In this document: piece after piece, positions 25,259 through 37,914 of the stretch | How the letters are laid out: every line of letters begins with the position of its first letter | Numbering within the stretch: position 1 is the stretch's first letter | Source: Cocos nucifera | Taxonomy: Eukaryota; Streptophyta; Magnoliopsida; Arecales; Arecaceae | Assembly (NCBI GenBank): GCA_006176705.1 | Contig: QRFJ01005001.1 | Location: 26,560 to 90,559, forward strand | Direction of reading: 5' to 3' | DNA: 64,000 nucleotides | The notes under the pieces: model-generated | What the model saw: only the letters and a program-made list of their open reading frames with translations | What the model was told of the DNA's origin: nothing | The model's database searches: none | Made by a program: the position numbers and the translations under genes

Positions 25259-26980
25259 ATGATGGCATCGAAATGCCATCTAGTTTTCACACCCGCCCCT
25301 CGTCAAGCTACATGGAGCTCAGCATCTAGGCCACTGTTGGTGAAAACTCCATCTACCTCCACATCGGCTTCGGCTTCAGTAGCACATACTCCTCCCACTA
25401 GCACATCTGAGCCTCCATGAGCAGCTACATTGGCATCCTATGCATCTCCAGCACATACTCCACCCACCAATCTAGCTCCACAGGCATCCATGTCGTATGA
25501 TCCCAATAAGAGTAGGTTTTCATTGTATCAATTATTTATTTATATTTTGTATGATTATTGCACACTCTTATATATTTGTATTGTATTTTCATTGTAGGTG
25601 TATCATCCAGTAGGATATTTTACAATCCCACATGCATGCTGCATATATAGAACCACTCGCATTAGGTAATGATGGAGTATGATTAAGAGGAGAGGCCGCA
25701 TGGGAGATGCATTCTTTTTTTGGAGTACTTATGAGGTGGTCCAACATCATTCTAGTACTGCCCGCAAACTAGCGATTGATGGATGCTGGTATCAAGGACT
25801 AGATGTGGGAGGAGATATGGATAACTGTATCTTAATTATATTTACGCATTTGATATGTTTATACTATATTTGATTAGAATAATTTTGTAACTGACTTCTA
25901 TAATTTTGTACAGAGGAGGTATGGCTTTCTAGATTATGAGAGGGCTTGAGATGTCTGACTGAAGAAGATTAGAGAGTTGTATCAGAACTACATGGTCAAG
26001 CTCCATAAAGGATGGCTAGAGCACCATAGGGATGCTAAGGAGAAGCTTGTTCCTTGGATCCAGGATTATCTCTCGAGTCAGTGGAAGGAGATGGTCAGGC
26101 ATTGGAGGAGCCATAAGTTCCAGATTTAATTTGTAACTAGTAAATTTTTCATTGCATTGATAAATTATATTTGATTTTAACTTATGTAATTTAAATACTT
26201 TTTAGGTTGCATCTCATCAGAACTAGAAGAATTGGACCGCTCAAGAGTACATACATACTCTTGACCGTGAGTCTATGGCAAGTCATGTGCATAGATAGGT
26301 AATAAATTCTAACCATTTAGCTTATAAGTTATTGAATTATAGTTTTTTTGCATGTTTTTAACAAGCTGTTTGATTGTTATAGCTGATGAGAGATGGGATG
26401 ATGCCTAGCAATAGTGAGATCTTCAAATCAAGTCATACAAATAAGAAGGACAAGCTGATGAACATCACGATCGAAAGGATTTTTATAAATAATAACTAGA
26501 GTATGATTAGTATGATTACTATTATAATATTTTTTATGAGATTTATTTAAATTTGCAATTATAGGAGTAGTTAGATGAGCTTGCAAGGGAGGGCCTGAAC
26601 ATCTTTAGCCCCCATGATCATCTATCTTAGGTCATAGGACCCGAGTACTCGGGAAAGATTTGTTGCAGGCCCGGACATACATCGACGAGCTACTGGTCTT
26701 AGACGAGCATCTTCTTACATGCTTTCAGAGCCGTTAGCTAGAAGCAACTTGATGAGGTTTTGATGCAGGCAACTCAGGCTCAAGTGCGTGCATCACAGAC
26801 TAAGGAGCACGTATCTCAGGCCCAACAGTGCACAGACCAGCTATATAGCATGATGTCCCTTATGGGATTACAACTTTCAACTCATCTTGGAGCTGATTTT
26901 TCGAGCATTCGGGACATGTTGGCTAGCATTCCAGCTCTTCCAACTCTAGCTCTAGCTCTGATATATTTTATTTTTATTTA
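25259..26980 (+). pseudogene. Decayed CACTA (En/Spm) transposase-type gene, Transposase_24-like
   Basis: Exon-like blocks are separated by AT-rich introns. Block 1 (ATG at 25259) is Pro/Thr/Ser-rich with one TGA. Block 2 follows a ttgtag acceptor at 25597. Later blocks read ELYQNYMVKLHKGWLEHHRD and QWKEMVRHWRSHKF, then a basic segment, then MPSNSEIFKSSHTNKKDK. The H...K/S...EIF..TH spacing recalls the plant transposase family Transposase_24 of CACTA elements. The last block ends in a Gln-rich helix (26760-26981). Several stops occur inside blocks. The 3' terminus of the element is at 27660. Confidence 0.5.
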
Positions 26981-27164
26981 AAAAATATTATAATATAATT
27001 TAATCAATAATATAATTTGAGTACTTGAGATATATTTCTGTATTATTATTGAGTTTTATATGAAATTTTTAGTTCTTACAAGTTTTAATTTGAGTAATTA
27101 TATATTGAACTGCATCTATCAAGTAAACAAAAGACAAGAAAATGGCAAATTTATTTTTTTTGCT

Positions 27165-27660
27165 TTCAAAGGTCTATGGTAGGGTTGAAAACTACTGTCG
27201 TAGTGGTGCCAACCGCTACCATAGATTTATGTCAATCGCTGCCATAATCTATAGCAGTGGTTATAAAACCACTGCTATAGTTTATAGCAATGATTCTTGA
27301 ACCACTATCATCAATTTATAGCAGCGGTTACTCAACCACTATGATAGATGTCTATAGTAGTGGTTCTATAACTGCAGCTATATTCAATCTATAGTAGCAG
27401 TTGAATAATCATTGCTATAGATTCAATAGCAACAATTTTATAACCGCTACTATATATGATACAGCAGTGGTTGATTCAACCACTACTATACATGACATAT
27501 GGCAGCAGCTATGATAACCACTGTATGAACCGCTATCATAGACTTACGGTGATGGTGACAATCGCAGCGGTTAAATAACTACTGCTATAGACTATGACAG
27601 TAATTTTTTTAGCTATAATAGCAATTTCGAACTACTGTCATTGCCTTTTCTGTGGTAGTG
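27165..27660 (+). repeat. CACTA subterminal repeats and 3' terminus
   Basis: About a dozen degenerate copies of a ctatagcagtggtt-like word alternate with its inverse (aaccactgctatag), spaced about 30-45 bp. The block ends with tttctgtggtagtg at 27647-27660. Dense subterminal repeats next to a terminal TAGTG (CACTA read inward) are the structural signature of CACTA elements. The cognate 5' CACTA end was not found, so the element is truncated or rearranged on the left. Confidence 0.7.
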
Positions 27661-28575
27661 TGGCCTTCAACTTTATCTTTTTCTCAATCTTAATCAAAAG
27701 ATTTGTCAATTGACAAACAATAGAATACCTCTAATCATTCTAGTTGATATTTAAGCTGGACACATTATATTGCATATTGGCCTATCTCCCAAACATGGAC
27801 GATGGAAGTCTCATTCCAATCATACTAAATTTGACACAGATATCTTAAGGATTCTTAACTTCCAAGGCCATTTGCTCAAATTCATTAGTCTCTTGATTCT
27901 CAGCACGAGGAATGAACTTTAAAGTCACTTCAATGATGCCCTCTGTTAGCTTCATAGCCCTCAGATGATATTGTATAAGTGCTTCATTAGTGTATTTATA
28001 CTCCATGTGGAGTTGCTTAATCACAACTTCAAATTCACTTCAACTTCAACATCATCAATGTAAATCTCCATAAATCCTAGTATATAATGAAAGATTGTAT
28101 TCATCACCTTCTGAAATGTGGCACCTACATTTTTTAGGCTGAAAGTTATTATCACCCATTCAAAGATTCTAATTGATCCCTGGCACTAGAAAGCAGTCTT
28201 GTGCTTATCTTCTTCCACAATGAAGATCTAATTATAGCCTAAATAGCTATTCATAAATGATAAAATATTCTACTGATTTTATGCATCAAGCAATATATCT
28301 ACAATTAGCATAGCATATTCATCCCTTGGGGTAGCCTTTTTCAAGTCTCAAAATTCAATCAATGCATACCATACCTTTCAATTCTTCTTAATGACTAGTG
28401 CAATATTTGCTAACCATTTAACACATTGGGCCATTCTTATATAATGATCTTGAACAATCTTTCAACTGCTTCTTTGACTTTCTAAATTATTTTAGGATGG
28501 CATCTTATACCTCAATCGTTGTATCTTTTGATTTATTGGAGCATGACTAAGTTCCTCCATCTATATTTCATTAAA
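27661..28575 (-). pseudogene. Gypsy F pol fragment: RT and start of RNase H
   Basis: On the minus strand, from 28575 leftwards, the frames read a palm and fingers segment ending ATPRDEYAM. Next come FMNSYLGYN, a degenerate KTAF block, LKNVGATFQKVMNTIFHYIL, and the catalytic YIDD (codons at 28051-28062). The frame then changes to LKFIPRAENQE...EF, typical of the end of gypsy RNase H. Several stops are present (CAA or CAG type positions). It is bordered on the left by the CACTA 3' end. On the right it stops at about 28575, where unrelated sequence begins. It pairs in orientation with the gag at 41291-42550. Confidence 0.78.
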
Positions 28576-29085
28576 TTTTACTGCAAGAAAAATCACATAC
28601 ACCCATGCTTTTTAGTCACGTAAAGTACGTATGTGGATAAAAGGTCAAATTTTGAAGAAAAGATTGTATATACCCATATTTGTCAAACATGAAAATGCTA
28701 TAGTTAATTTTTAACTTACGTTTTAATGATTAAACATAAGTAAATCAAATATGCTAATAGATAAATTTGGATAACTTAAATCTGCTAAAAAATATACTAA
28801 GTATTGATGAAAAGTAACTAGCGCCAAGAGAGAAGTGCCAAAACAAAAAGAAAAAAGAAAAAAAGCACTGGCCCCATCTTCCTTGATTAAGTAAAATAAT
28901 AAGATTATCGTCTGCTCTACCAACAGGAACCCCACACCCCATCTCCAGGATCAAACCACGTGGAGGCAGAAAGCCTTCTCTGCCGCCTAGGATTCTTTTG
29001 CCGACTATAGAGGTTTCTTGCAGGCACTCCCATCGACTGTTGCAGAGCATGGCTAGGTCCCACCACTGTCGCAACCTCCCTCCAC
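28576..29085. other. Unassigned insert within gypsy F
   Basis: It begins ttactgcaagaaaaatcac near 28576, which resembles a worn CACTA-type end (cactacaagaaaa). A 106-codon minus-strand frame (28754-29074) has no recognisable domain. The right edge is the CACTACTAGAAA end at 29086. Confidence 0.35.
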
Positions 29086-30136
29086 CACTACTAGAAATAT
29101 GGGCTTTATTGATGAAATTTTTTGACGAACATGATTAGTCAAAAATTTCTAATGGATCACTGACTGATTGCCATCAAAAAAGAAATAAAATAAAATTGAT
29201 ATATCTCAAAAGCTTTGATAAATTTCTAACAGATTATTTGTCAGAATTAATTTCATCAAAAAATCCATTAGAAATATTTTTGAACAAAATTCAAAAAAAT
29301 AAAAAAATATCTATGACTGGTTGTGACAAACTATTGTCAGTAATATTTTTGATGAAAATTTTTGTTAGAAGCATATTTTCAATAATTTTTAAATTATTGG
29401 AATAGTTGTTCTAACGAAAAGGTGGTCAGAAATATTTTAACAAATAGAAGTAGATTATGTGATGAATAATCTATCAAAAATTGATATTATAAGTTTTCTA
29501 CAAAATTAATTTATAATGGGTAGATGGAAGGATTTGAACTACAAATCCTTAAATAGCCCATCTACTACTATAGCACTAAAGTCGAACTAAGCTTTATTTA
29601 TCTTATCATTGATAAAATATTTATACCATTCAAATTCTTACATATAAATCCAACTCAAAATTCTTACTCATCGACTAAGCTTTCCTATTTGGCCACCGCA
29701 TTGAGCGGAGGGTTAGGGACCTAGGGTTTGTTGTCGAAGGTGAAGGGCAGTATTGTCAAAGGTGAAGCACGGTCTCCATTGCCACTCTTCGATTAAAAAA
29801 TATGAGATTGCCAATTTATTAACCCAGGCTTGAGTCTAGTCCAAACAGGTGAAGCACGGTCTCCATTGCCACTCTTCGATTAAAAAATATGAGATTGCCA
29901 ATTTATTAACCCAGGCTTGAGTCTAGCCCAAACCTGTTTGGACTAGACTTAAAAGAAAGTAGAATAAGAAATTGAGAGAGAGAAATTTGCACTGACTAAA
30001 TAAAGAGCATGATGGGGTACCATGAACAGCAAGCTCATTGAAGTGCTTCTCAATGGTGAGCTAGTTAGTGGCTCCATCAATCTTGGAAAGTGATAGTAGC
30101 TACTTTAGCTCCTACAACATTCATCATATATGGGAT
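29086..30136. mobile_element. CACTA-like terminus and flank
   Basis: CACTACTAGAAATATGGGC at 29086 is a typical plant CACTA terminal repeat. It is followed by AT-rich subterminal repeats (ttgatgaaattttttgac, tttctaa, tcagaattaatttcatcaa and inverses) to about 29510. No transposase is visible. An 87 bp tandem duplication lies at 29761-29934. The opposite end was not found. Confidence 0.5.
29761..29952. repeat. 87 bp tandem duplication with adjoining inverted repeat
   Basis: ggtgaagcacggtctccatt starts at 29761 and again at 29848. The two 87 bp units differ only at one or two bases (gtctagt versus gtctagc). The second copy is followed immediately by an inverse of its own end (cctgtttggactagactt), which makes a short hairpin at 29916-29950. 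Confidence 0.95.
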
Positions 30137-30965
30137 CACGATAAGAAAATACTATTTTTGCAATCAATTTTTTTTGATCAAATTTATGATCGATCTTGCG
30201 ATCAATTCTTGGATAAATATTAAAATAGCGATCGATAAAAAATTGATTACCAAATTTTCTATTGAAAGACGTGCAGACACTTTATGACTGATTTGTTGAA
30301 TAAAAAATAAATTTTAAATATATTTGTAATTAAAAAATTAGTTCTAAAATATTTTGATTGTTTATTTTTATTTCTAAATAATTTTGCTATCGATCTTTCA
30401 ATCGTAACTTTTTTTTACTATTTAAAAAATTTTGTGACTGATTTTTTAGTTGCAAAATAGGTATTAATTTGCAACATATTTTATTTTTTAAAATTATAAA
30501 TAAATTTTGCAACCAATTTTTCAGTCAAATTTTTTTTAAAAGGTTTGCAATTGATAAATCAACCATAAATATTTTAAATTATATTTTTAATGTAAATATA
30601 TTTATGATCAATCTTTTGGTTGTAAAATTTTAAAAAAATTACAATCAAAAAAATCAATTGCAAAATTTTTGAACTATTTTTTAAATCTATAAATAAATTT
30701 ATGACCAATTTTTAGATTGTAAAATTTTTTTATAATTTACAACTGATAAATCAATCACAAAATATTTATTTATTTTTTAATTTAAATATATTTATAATCA
30801 ATTTTTTGATTGTAAAATTATAAAAAATTTTATGACCAAAATATAAATCACAAAATATTTAATTTTTTATCATAAAATTATAAAATAAAATTTTATAATT
30901 AAAAAATTGATCATAAAGTGAAATTCAAAAAAAAATTATCTTTTAAAAAAAATTTACAACCACCC
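30137..30965. repeat. Second CACTA-like subterminal repeat array
   Basis: It opens with a worn end (cacgataagaaaatactatt). About fifteen AT-rich copies of a gatcaattttt-gattgcaaaa-type inverted word follow over 800 bp, and the array then changes abruptly to pyrimidine-rich sequence. This is the layout of one end of a CACTA element. The ORF at 30090-30287 is a by-product. Confidence 0.5.
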
Positions 30966-31865
30966 TTCTCCCTCCTATTTGTATCAAACCCACCCCCCCT
31001 CTCTCTCTCACACTTTTGCTTGGCAATCGGTGGATGCTGATCGGTGGTGACCCACTCCCCCCCCACCCCTAGTGGTCCTCGACATTGATAGTCCCCTTAC
31101 CCCCCTCTCTCTCTATCTCTCTCTCTCATTCAACAGTCGGCAGCCGACAGATCCCCACTCCCCCAACCCCTAGCGGTGCACAGCGTTGTTGGAACCCTAG
31201 TGGCGGTGGTGGCGGCGGCCCGGTATCGATGGAATCCTAGCCATCATCTAAGCTTCCGTATTCGGCCGCTCCAAGCCACCCACTCAATCAAGCCTGAGGA
31301 CAAAAAAACTAGAGGAAAATGGGGGAAAACATAGGGAAAATCAATGAAAAATACTGGAAAGATGGAAAAATTAATAGGTATGAACTTTTACCCCATAGAT
31401 TGATCTTTTTTTTTCCTTTTTAGTCTCTTTTTTTTCATTTCATTCTCTTTTTTTGAGATTTATGGGGAAGGGGATACCTGAGGGAGACTAAAGGGTTCTG
31501 TAGGCTCCGGTTGTTTTTTTTTTTTTAGTTGGAGTTGTGGGCATGTGCTGGTGTGAGTTGGTACCGGTTGGGGATTGGGGAAGGAAAGCACCTGCGGGAG
31601 ATTAGAAGGGTTTTTAGGTTTTAGTCGGGGTTTTTTCTTGAGCATATGGGATTTTGTGCTAGTTGTGGTAGTGCAAGTTGGTCCTGTGAGTTTTTGAGAG
31701 CCTTGGTAGGTAGGTTTGGAGATGGCCGGATGGGGCCATCAGCGGTAGTGAGGTGGCAATGATGAGGCGGTGGCGAAGATGGGGAAAGGAGAGATTGGTT
31801 TGGGTATACTTTCTTCTTAACCCATCAAGCTCTTTAACATCACTCTTACCCCAAACAAAACAATG
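30966..31865. other. Pyrimidine-rich then GC-richer stretch, possible CACTA 5' untranslated region
   Basis: Contains C and CT runs (31001-31017, 31073-31100, 31108-31127) and then ggtggcggcggc-type sequence. The small minus-strand frame at 31460-31645 is Pro/Lys-rich low complexity. No gene is supported; a leader of the CACTA gene that was cut at its right edge is possible. Confidence 0.35.
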
Positions 31866-32419
31866 TCTGTTTCAGATCAAATGATGAGAATTTATTCATT
31901 TATTTATTTATTGAAGTGTCAAGGAAGTTCTGAAGTTTAACTACTAAATCCTCTTTGAGTATTTGGTTTTAATAGCTTCTTTAAAATATTTTGCTTAACA
32001 TCAATATCAAAAGATGTAAAAAGAGTATTTTTCTTAAATTTTTTTTTCAGAATTAATCAATCTAAATAAGACGTGAATATTCATCAATAATCCAATTTTA
32101 AGATCAAACATAAATTTTTGATACTAATTAATTTTTAAAATGAATAATAATATGATCAAAATATGTAAAATATAAATAGTTGCTTAAAATAAATCAAATG
32201 ATCAAAATTATTAGAATGCTCAAATAAATTTATGAGACAAGTAAAGTACAATTATTTATCCATAATTTTTTTTATTAAGTTTTAAAATTATTTTTCTTCT
32301 TATAGTCAAGAAAAAGACAAGAAGGATGGATAATTTTTAACTTAAAGAAATAAAATTAAGTCTCAAGGATTGATCTAAAAATATTAGTAGAGGATAAGTT
32401 AGGATCAAAAGAAGGATAT
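31866..32419 (-). other. AT-rich 3' flank of the SIRE-type element, no LTR found
   Basis: No stretch here resembles the 36702-37914 LTR, so the 3' LTR is missing. No open frame over 60 codons. The exact left boundary of the SIRE remnant is not visible. Confidence 0.4.
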
Positions 32420-35135
32420 TTAAGCAAAAAAATCTAGAATTTCTAATTTTCTTCTAATTTTATAAAATTTATCTTCACTCAAGGCCTTAGTAAAAATATC
32501 AGCCAATTATTTTTTAGTACAAATATAATCAAGAAGTATGTCATTATTTTGAACATGCTCTCTTATGAAATGATATCTTATTTCAATATAGTTTGATCTA
32601 GAGTGTTGGATTGAATTTTTAGTTAGATTTATGGCACTAGTATTATCACATCTTATGGGAGTTTTGTTTAGTTTAATGCCAAAGCCTTCAAGTTATTGCT
32701 TAATCCATAAGATTTATGCATAGCAGCTTTCAGCTGCAATGATTCGGCCTCAATCATAGATAATACTACCAAATTTTGCTTCTTACTAAATCAAGAGATT
32801 AAATTAACTCCTAGAAATTAGCAAGTTTTACTAGTACTTTTTCTGTCTAATCCACATCCAGCAAAGTTTGCATCTGAATATCTAAGTAAATCAACTGATG
32901 AATTCTTAGAGTACCATAAACCTATGGTTTGAGTTTCTTTTAGGTATTTAAGTATTCTTTTTACAACATTTAAATATGATACTTTTGGATTAGATTGAAA
33001 TCGTACATATAAACAAACACTAAAAAATGATATCTGATCTACTACCAGTTAAATATAATAAAGAACCTATCATGCCTCTATAGATTTTTGTATCAATATT
33101 TTCACCACCTTCATCCTTACCAAGCTTATATGATGGACTCATGGGTGTACCAATGGCTTTGGAGCTCTCCATCCCAAATCTTTTAAGTAGCTTTCTTGTG
33201 TATTTGCTTTGGATGATGGAAATTCCTTTCTTTGTTTGTTTGATTTGAAGTCCGAGGAAGAATGTTAGTTCACCCATCATGCTCATCTCGAACTCTCCTT
33301 CATGAGCTTAGCAAAATCTTGACATAAAGTTTCATTAGTAGATCCAAATATAATGTCATTAACATATATTTGTATTACTAAGATATCATCATGATCTCTT
33401 TTAATAAAAAAGATTGTATCTATATTTTCTCTTGAAAACCCATTATTAGGTAAGAATTTACTTAATCTTTCATATCAAATCCTAGGTGCTTGTTTTAAAC
33501 CATATAATACTTTATTTAATTTGAAAACATAATTAGGAAAAGTATGTTTTTCAAAATCAGAAGGTTATTCTATATAAACTTCTTCTACAATATATCCATT
33601 TAGAAAAGCACTTTTAACATCCATTTAAAATAACTTGAAATTCATAAAGCATGCATAAGCGAGTAATAGTCTAATTGCTTCTAGTCTGGCAACAGGTGCA
33701 AAGATCTTATCAAAATCAATTCTCTCTTCTTGATTATAATCCTGTGCAACTAATCTTGCTTTATTCTTAATTATATTTCTATTTTCACCTAATTTATTTT
33801 TATATATCCATTTTGTGCCAATTATTGGATGATTTTTAGATCTTGATGTTAAGGTCCATACATTATTTTTTCCGAATTGATTGAGTTCCTCTTACATTGC
33901 ATATATCCAATTATAATCTTTTTTGGCTTCATCTATGATTTTAGATTCAAAATGAGAAACAAAAATAAAATGATTGTATGCATCTCTAAGTGAAGAGCGA
34001 GTTCTTATTTCATGTGAGGGATCATCAATAATTAGTTCTTTGGGATGATTGTGAACATACCTCCATTCTTTTGCAAGATCATTTATACCTTGAGGTTGTT
34101 CTCCTTATCCTTCACTTTCATTTTCTTGCTTGTCTTCATGATCCTCTTCATTTTGAATTATTGAATCTTTTAGGATGATCTACTTCATTCTTTCTATAAG
34201 AGGATTTACATCATCAATATCCTTACTCTTTCTTAATGAAAGATCATTAGTCTCATCAAAGACAACATGTATTGACTCCTCTACGACTAAAGTTTTTTTG
34301 CTAAAAATTCTAATTTTGCATCAAATTTATCTAATTTTGCTAAAAATTACTAGAGGAAGAATAATTAAGAAAAATAGCTTCATCGAATTTTGCATCAAAT
34401 TTATCTAATTTTTTTTTACTATTATTTAAAACAAAACATCGACAACCAAAAACATGAAAATATGCAATGTTAGATTTTCTTCCTTTCCAAAGCTTAAAAG
34501 ATGTTTTCTTTAAAATTGATCTGATTAGGACACGGTTTAAGATGTAATATGCCATGTTAATTGCTTCCATCCAAAAGTATCTTGGGAGATTACTTTCACA
34601 TAGCATGGTACGGGCCATTTGTTCTAGAGTTCTATTTTTTCTTTCAACTATCCCATTTTGTTGGAATGTCCTAGGTGCTAAAAAATTATGACTTATTTCT
34701 TTGTCATCACAAAATTTTTTAAAATCTTGGTTTTCAAATTTGGTTCCATGATCACTTCGAATGCTATGAATTGAAAATTCTTTTTCATTTATAACTTTTT
34801 GATAAATCTTTGAGAAAACATGAAAAGTTTCATCTTTCTATGCCAAAAAAAAATTCATGTAAAATGTGAGTAGTCATCAATAATTATAAAATCATAATAT
34901 TTTCTATCTAAGCTTGTTGTTTCTGTAGGACCAAATAAATCCATGTGCAATAGTTCAATGGCCTAGAAGTTGAAACAATATTCTTAGATTTGAATGAAAC
35001 TCTAGTTTGTTTACCTAGTTGGCATATATTATAAATTTTATCCTTTTCAAAATTTAATTTTGATAAACCGATAACTAATTTTTTTTTGATAATCTTTGAA
35101 AGTGAATGCATACTAATGTGTGCAAACCTACGGTG
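32420..35135 (-). pseudogene. SIRE-type copia pol remnant: integrase, RT, RNase H
   Basis: On the minus strand, in order: the pre-integrase segment MHSLSKIIKKKLVIGL...QLGKQTRVSFKSKN (35111-34908); the integrase C-terminal half LPRYFWMEAINMAYYILNR and FHVFGCRCFVLNN (34618-34340); and an RT core full of stops. The catalytic box near 33350-33375 reads YVND instead of YVDD. RT end follows with MSMMGELTFFLGLQIKQTKK and YRGMIGSLLYLTGSR (33286-33020), then a stop-ridden RNase H (about 32990-32450). The wording is that of the SIRE/Maximus lineage. The order IN-RT-RH confirms copia. It is dead. Confidence 0.85.
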
Positions 35136-35141
35136 CCAAAG

Positions 35142-36452
35142 TCAACTAGTCTCATTAATTTTGGTATTCATAGCTACTAGATATTGCATATTTATCATAG
35201 AATGATCATTCAAATCTACCATATAAATATTACCATGTCTATATCCAATAAACTTAATGCCATCATCATTGGGACTAGTTATAATGCACAATGAAGATTC
35301 AAAAATAACTTTGTAACCCTTATCATAAAGTTGACTAATGCTTAAGAGATTGTGTTTCAAATCATCTACTAATAAAATATTTTTAGTATACTTGGAGGGA
35401 GTGATACTAACGTTACCTATACCAATAATCTTTTCTTTGCCATTGTCTCCAAAGGTGACCATTCCTCCATTTTTAGCATCAAGCATGATGAATTCGGATT
35501 CATCACCGATCATGTATCTTGAGCATCTGCTATCAAGATACCATCTTTGATTTTCTCCTTTAGATGCAAGATACACCTCCTTTTCATGTGCCATAAGGCA
35601 CAGGTTGGCTTGTTCATGAGCTTCTTTCTCTTCAGAACTTGAGTCATCATTATCACTCCATGTTTCCACCATAGCCTTTCTCTTATATTTCTTGAGAATT
35701 TTTTTAAGTTGAGGACATTCAGACCTAAAGTGCCCCAGCTTCTTACATTCATAGCAAATAAGAGGCTGCTCCCTGTCCTTTTCCTTGCTATGCTCCCTTT
35801 TGGTAGGTGGCCTCTTCCTCATCCCTTGTTTTCTCTTCAAAAATCTCTTGAACTTTCTTGTGATGAGGGCTATTTCTTCATCTTATTCTTCATCTTCCAT
35901 TTCATCAAATTTCTTATCTTATTGAGTGGTGGATTTGAGGGCTACTATCTTCTTCTTCTTGATATCTTCTTTTTGATATTGTTTCATTCTTAGCTCGTGC
36001 ATCATTAGTGATCCTAGAAGCTCCTCCAAGGGTAAAACATTCAGATCTTTGGCTTCTTTAATTGCAATCACTTTGGCCTTCCATGTCCTTAGCAAAGATC
36101 TAAGAATCTTTCTCACAAGATCACTGTTAGAATAAGACTTGCCAAGACTTTTAAGATCATTTATAATGTTTGTTAATCTAGTAAATATTTCAGTTTTTGA
36201 CTCATCATGCTCCATTTTGAAAAGTTCATATTTATACACAAGCATGTTAATTTTTGACTCCTTAACTTGATTAGTGCCTTCATGAATAACTTCTAACCTA
36301 TCCCATATTTTCTTAGCCAACAAGCATGTTGAAATGTGATTAAATTCATTAGCATCTAAAGCACAATATAAAATATTCATGGCTCTTGCATTAAGTTGAG
36401 CTATTTTCTTATCAACCTCATCCCATTCTTTTTTAGGTTTGGTTGATTCCAC
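35142..36452 (-). pseudogene. SIRE-type copia gag, zinc knuckle and protease
   Basis: Two open stretches on the minus strand. 36452-35919 (177 codons) is the UBN2-type gag: ALDANEFNHISTC, EVIHEGTNQVKESKINMLV, SLGKSYSNSDLVRKILRSL, LPLEELLGSLMMHEL. 35840-35142 (232 codons) carries the CCHC knuckle CYECKKLGHFRSEC at residues 29-42 and the protease motif near residue 104, which reads DSRCS where DSG.S is expected, so the active site is lost. A frameshift and a stop lie between them. Confidence 0.87.
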
Positions 36453-36684
36453 ACTATCAATTATCTTAGTGGGTGTGTGTGGTCTATTAACTATGATACT
36501 CTATATATCATAGTCAAGTGCTTGTATGAATATTCTCATTCGAGCTTTTCAATAGGTATAGTTTGACCCATTAAAAAGTGGAGGTCGGTTTGTGGACTGC
36601 CCCTCAGCTAGAAAAATACTAACTTGGATTGCCATAGATCTTTGGCTCTTTGATGGTTAAATCAAAGTAGGACTAGAGCATCGA

Positions 36685-36696
36685 GCTTTGATACCA
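36685..36696 (-). other. Primer-binding site of SIRE-type element
   Basis: Minus strand TGGTATCAAAGC, the initiator-Met type with one change from TGGTATCAGAGC, five bases inside the LTR boundary at 36702. Confidence 0.8.
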
Positions 36697-36701
36697 CTTA
36701 T

Positions 36702-37914
36702 TGCCTAGCTATACAACCCAAGAGGAAGGGATGAATTAGATTTTTAAAATTTTAAAGCTAATTTAAAGATTTCAAGATTGAATGATGATATGCAAATCAT
36801 GTGTATAAAGTGATTTAGGTTAGATAAAAATATAAAATATTTGAGTGAAAGAATTTAATAAACTAAGAAAAGAAAGATAGCAAGCACACCACAAATAAGC
36901 AAGATTTATAGTGGTTCGGTGCTTTTCTTATACCTACATCCACTCTCCAAGCTTCTACTTGGAAATTCAAAACTACTAAATGTATTCAATTAGAATACAA
37001 CGTTAGTACCTCCGACCCTAGCTATCTCAAGCTAGCACACTTATTTTTTGAGTACAAGCCAATCCTACACACTCTGATTTAAGGTTTGAATCAACCCTCT
37101 CAAGTTTTGGAACCCCCCAAAACTTGAATCAAAATAATAAAATAGAGTATAAGAGTTAATGACAATCAAATACAAATTTAGCTTCCTTAATGAGTAAATA
37201 AAAGCTTAAGAATACTTTTCATAATAATGGAGGAAGCTTTTTTGATTTTTCTTAAGGTTGTTGGAAACTTAAATGAGCTCTTGAGAGGTTAGTGAACTTG
37301 AAATGAAAGCTTCTTTGCTTGAAAATGATTTTTGCTTAGGGCTGAATTGAATTCATGAAATCTTTTATGTTCTTCTCTTTTTATAGCCTTTTAAATCTTT
37401 AATGGGTAGAGGAGAGAATCCTGGGCAAGATTTGTAGCCATTGAAAATTTTAAAGAAAGCATTAAAAGCTATCAAAATGGGATAAAACTAGTTATTGTAG
37501 AAGATTTCTATCATAGGGGTTGACCTCTAGCACAGGGGTCGACCTCGAGGTTGACCTCTAAGATAGAATCTAGAAAATCAATCATTCTATATTTTTAGCT
37601 TTTGAAATAACAAAGGTCGACCCTGACCCTTGGCACAGCAACAACGTGCCAAACAGCCCGTTTTAGCAGGGATAGACCTAAGGGTTGATCCTTTTGCTTC
37701 AAACTTTATTTTCTTCCAAAATATGTATCAAAAAATTATGGAACTATCTTTAAAAGATTAGAAATCTTCTATTTTTGCTCTTGAGGCTCTTAGATCAAAA
37801 CTTGATAACATTATGATTTTGCCACTGAAATATAAAAAATCTTTTTTCAAGCCAAATTCATTAGTAATCTCCTCAAATGCTTTGTAATCATCAAAACCAA
37901 TTCTTGGAGCAACA
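36702..37914 (-). repeat. SIRE-type copia 5' LTR (about 1213 bp)
   Basis: Read on the minus strand it starts TGTTGCTCCAAGAATTGG and ends GGGTTGTATAGCTAGGCA next to the primer site. Both ends are the usual wording of palm and legume SIRE-like LTRs. The promoter side contains a cccaagaggaagggatgaat-type block near the end, also typical. The flanking duplication cannot be checked because the 3' LTR is absent. Confidence 0.8.

Noticed and set aside
28754..29074. 106-codon minus-strand open frame
   Set aside because: No known domain, placed between two transposon boundaries, low-complexity hydrophobic end.
31460..31645. 61-codon Pro/Lys-rich minus-strand frame
   Set aside because: Low complexity and no support from neighbouring sequence.
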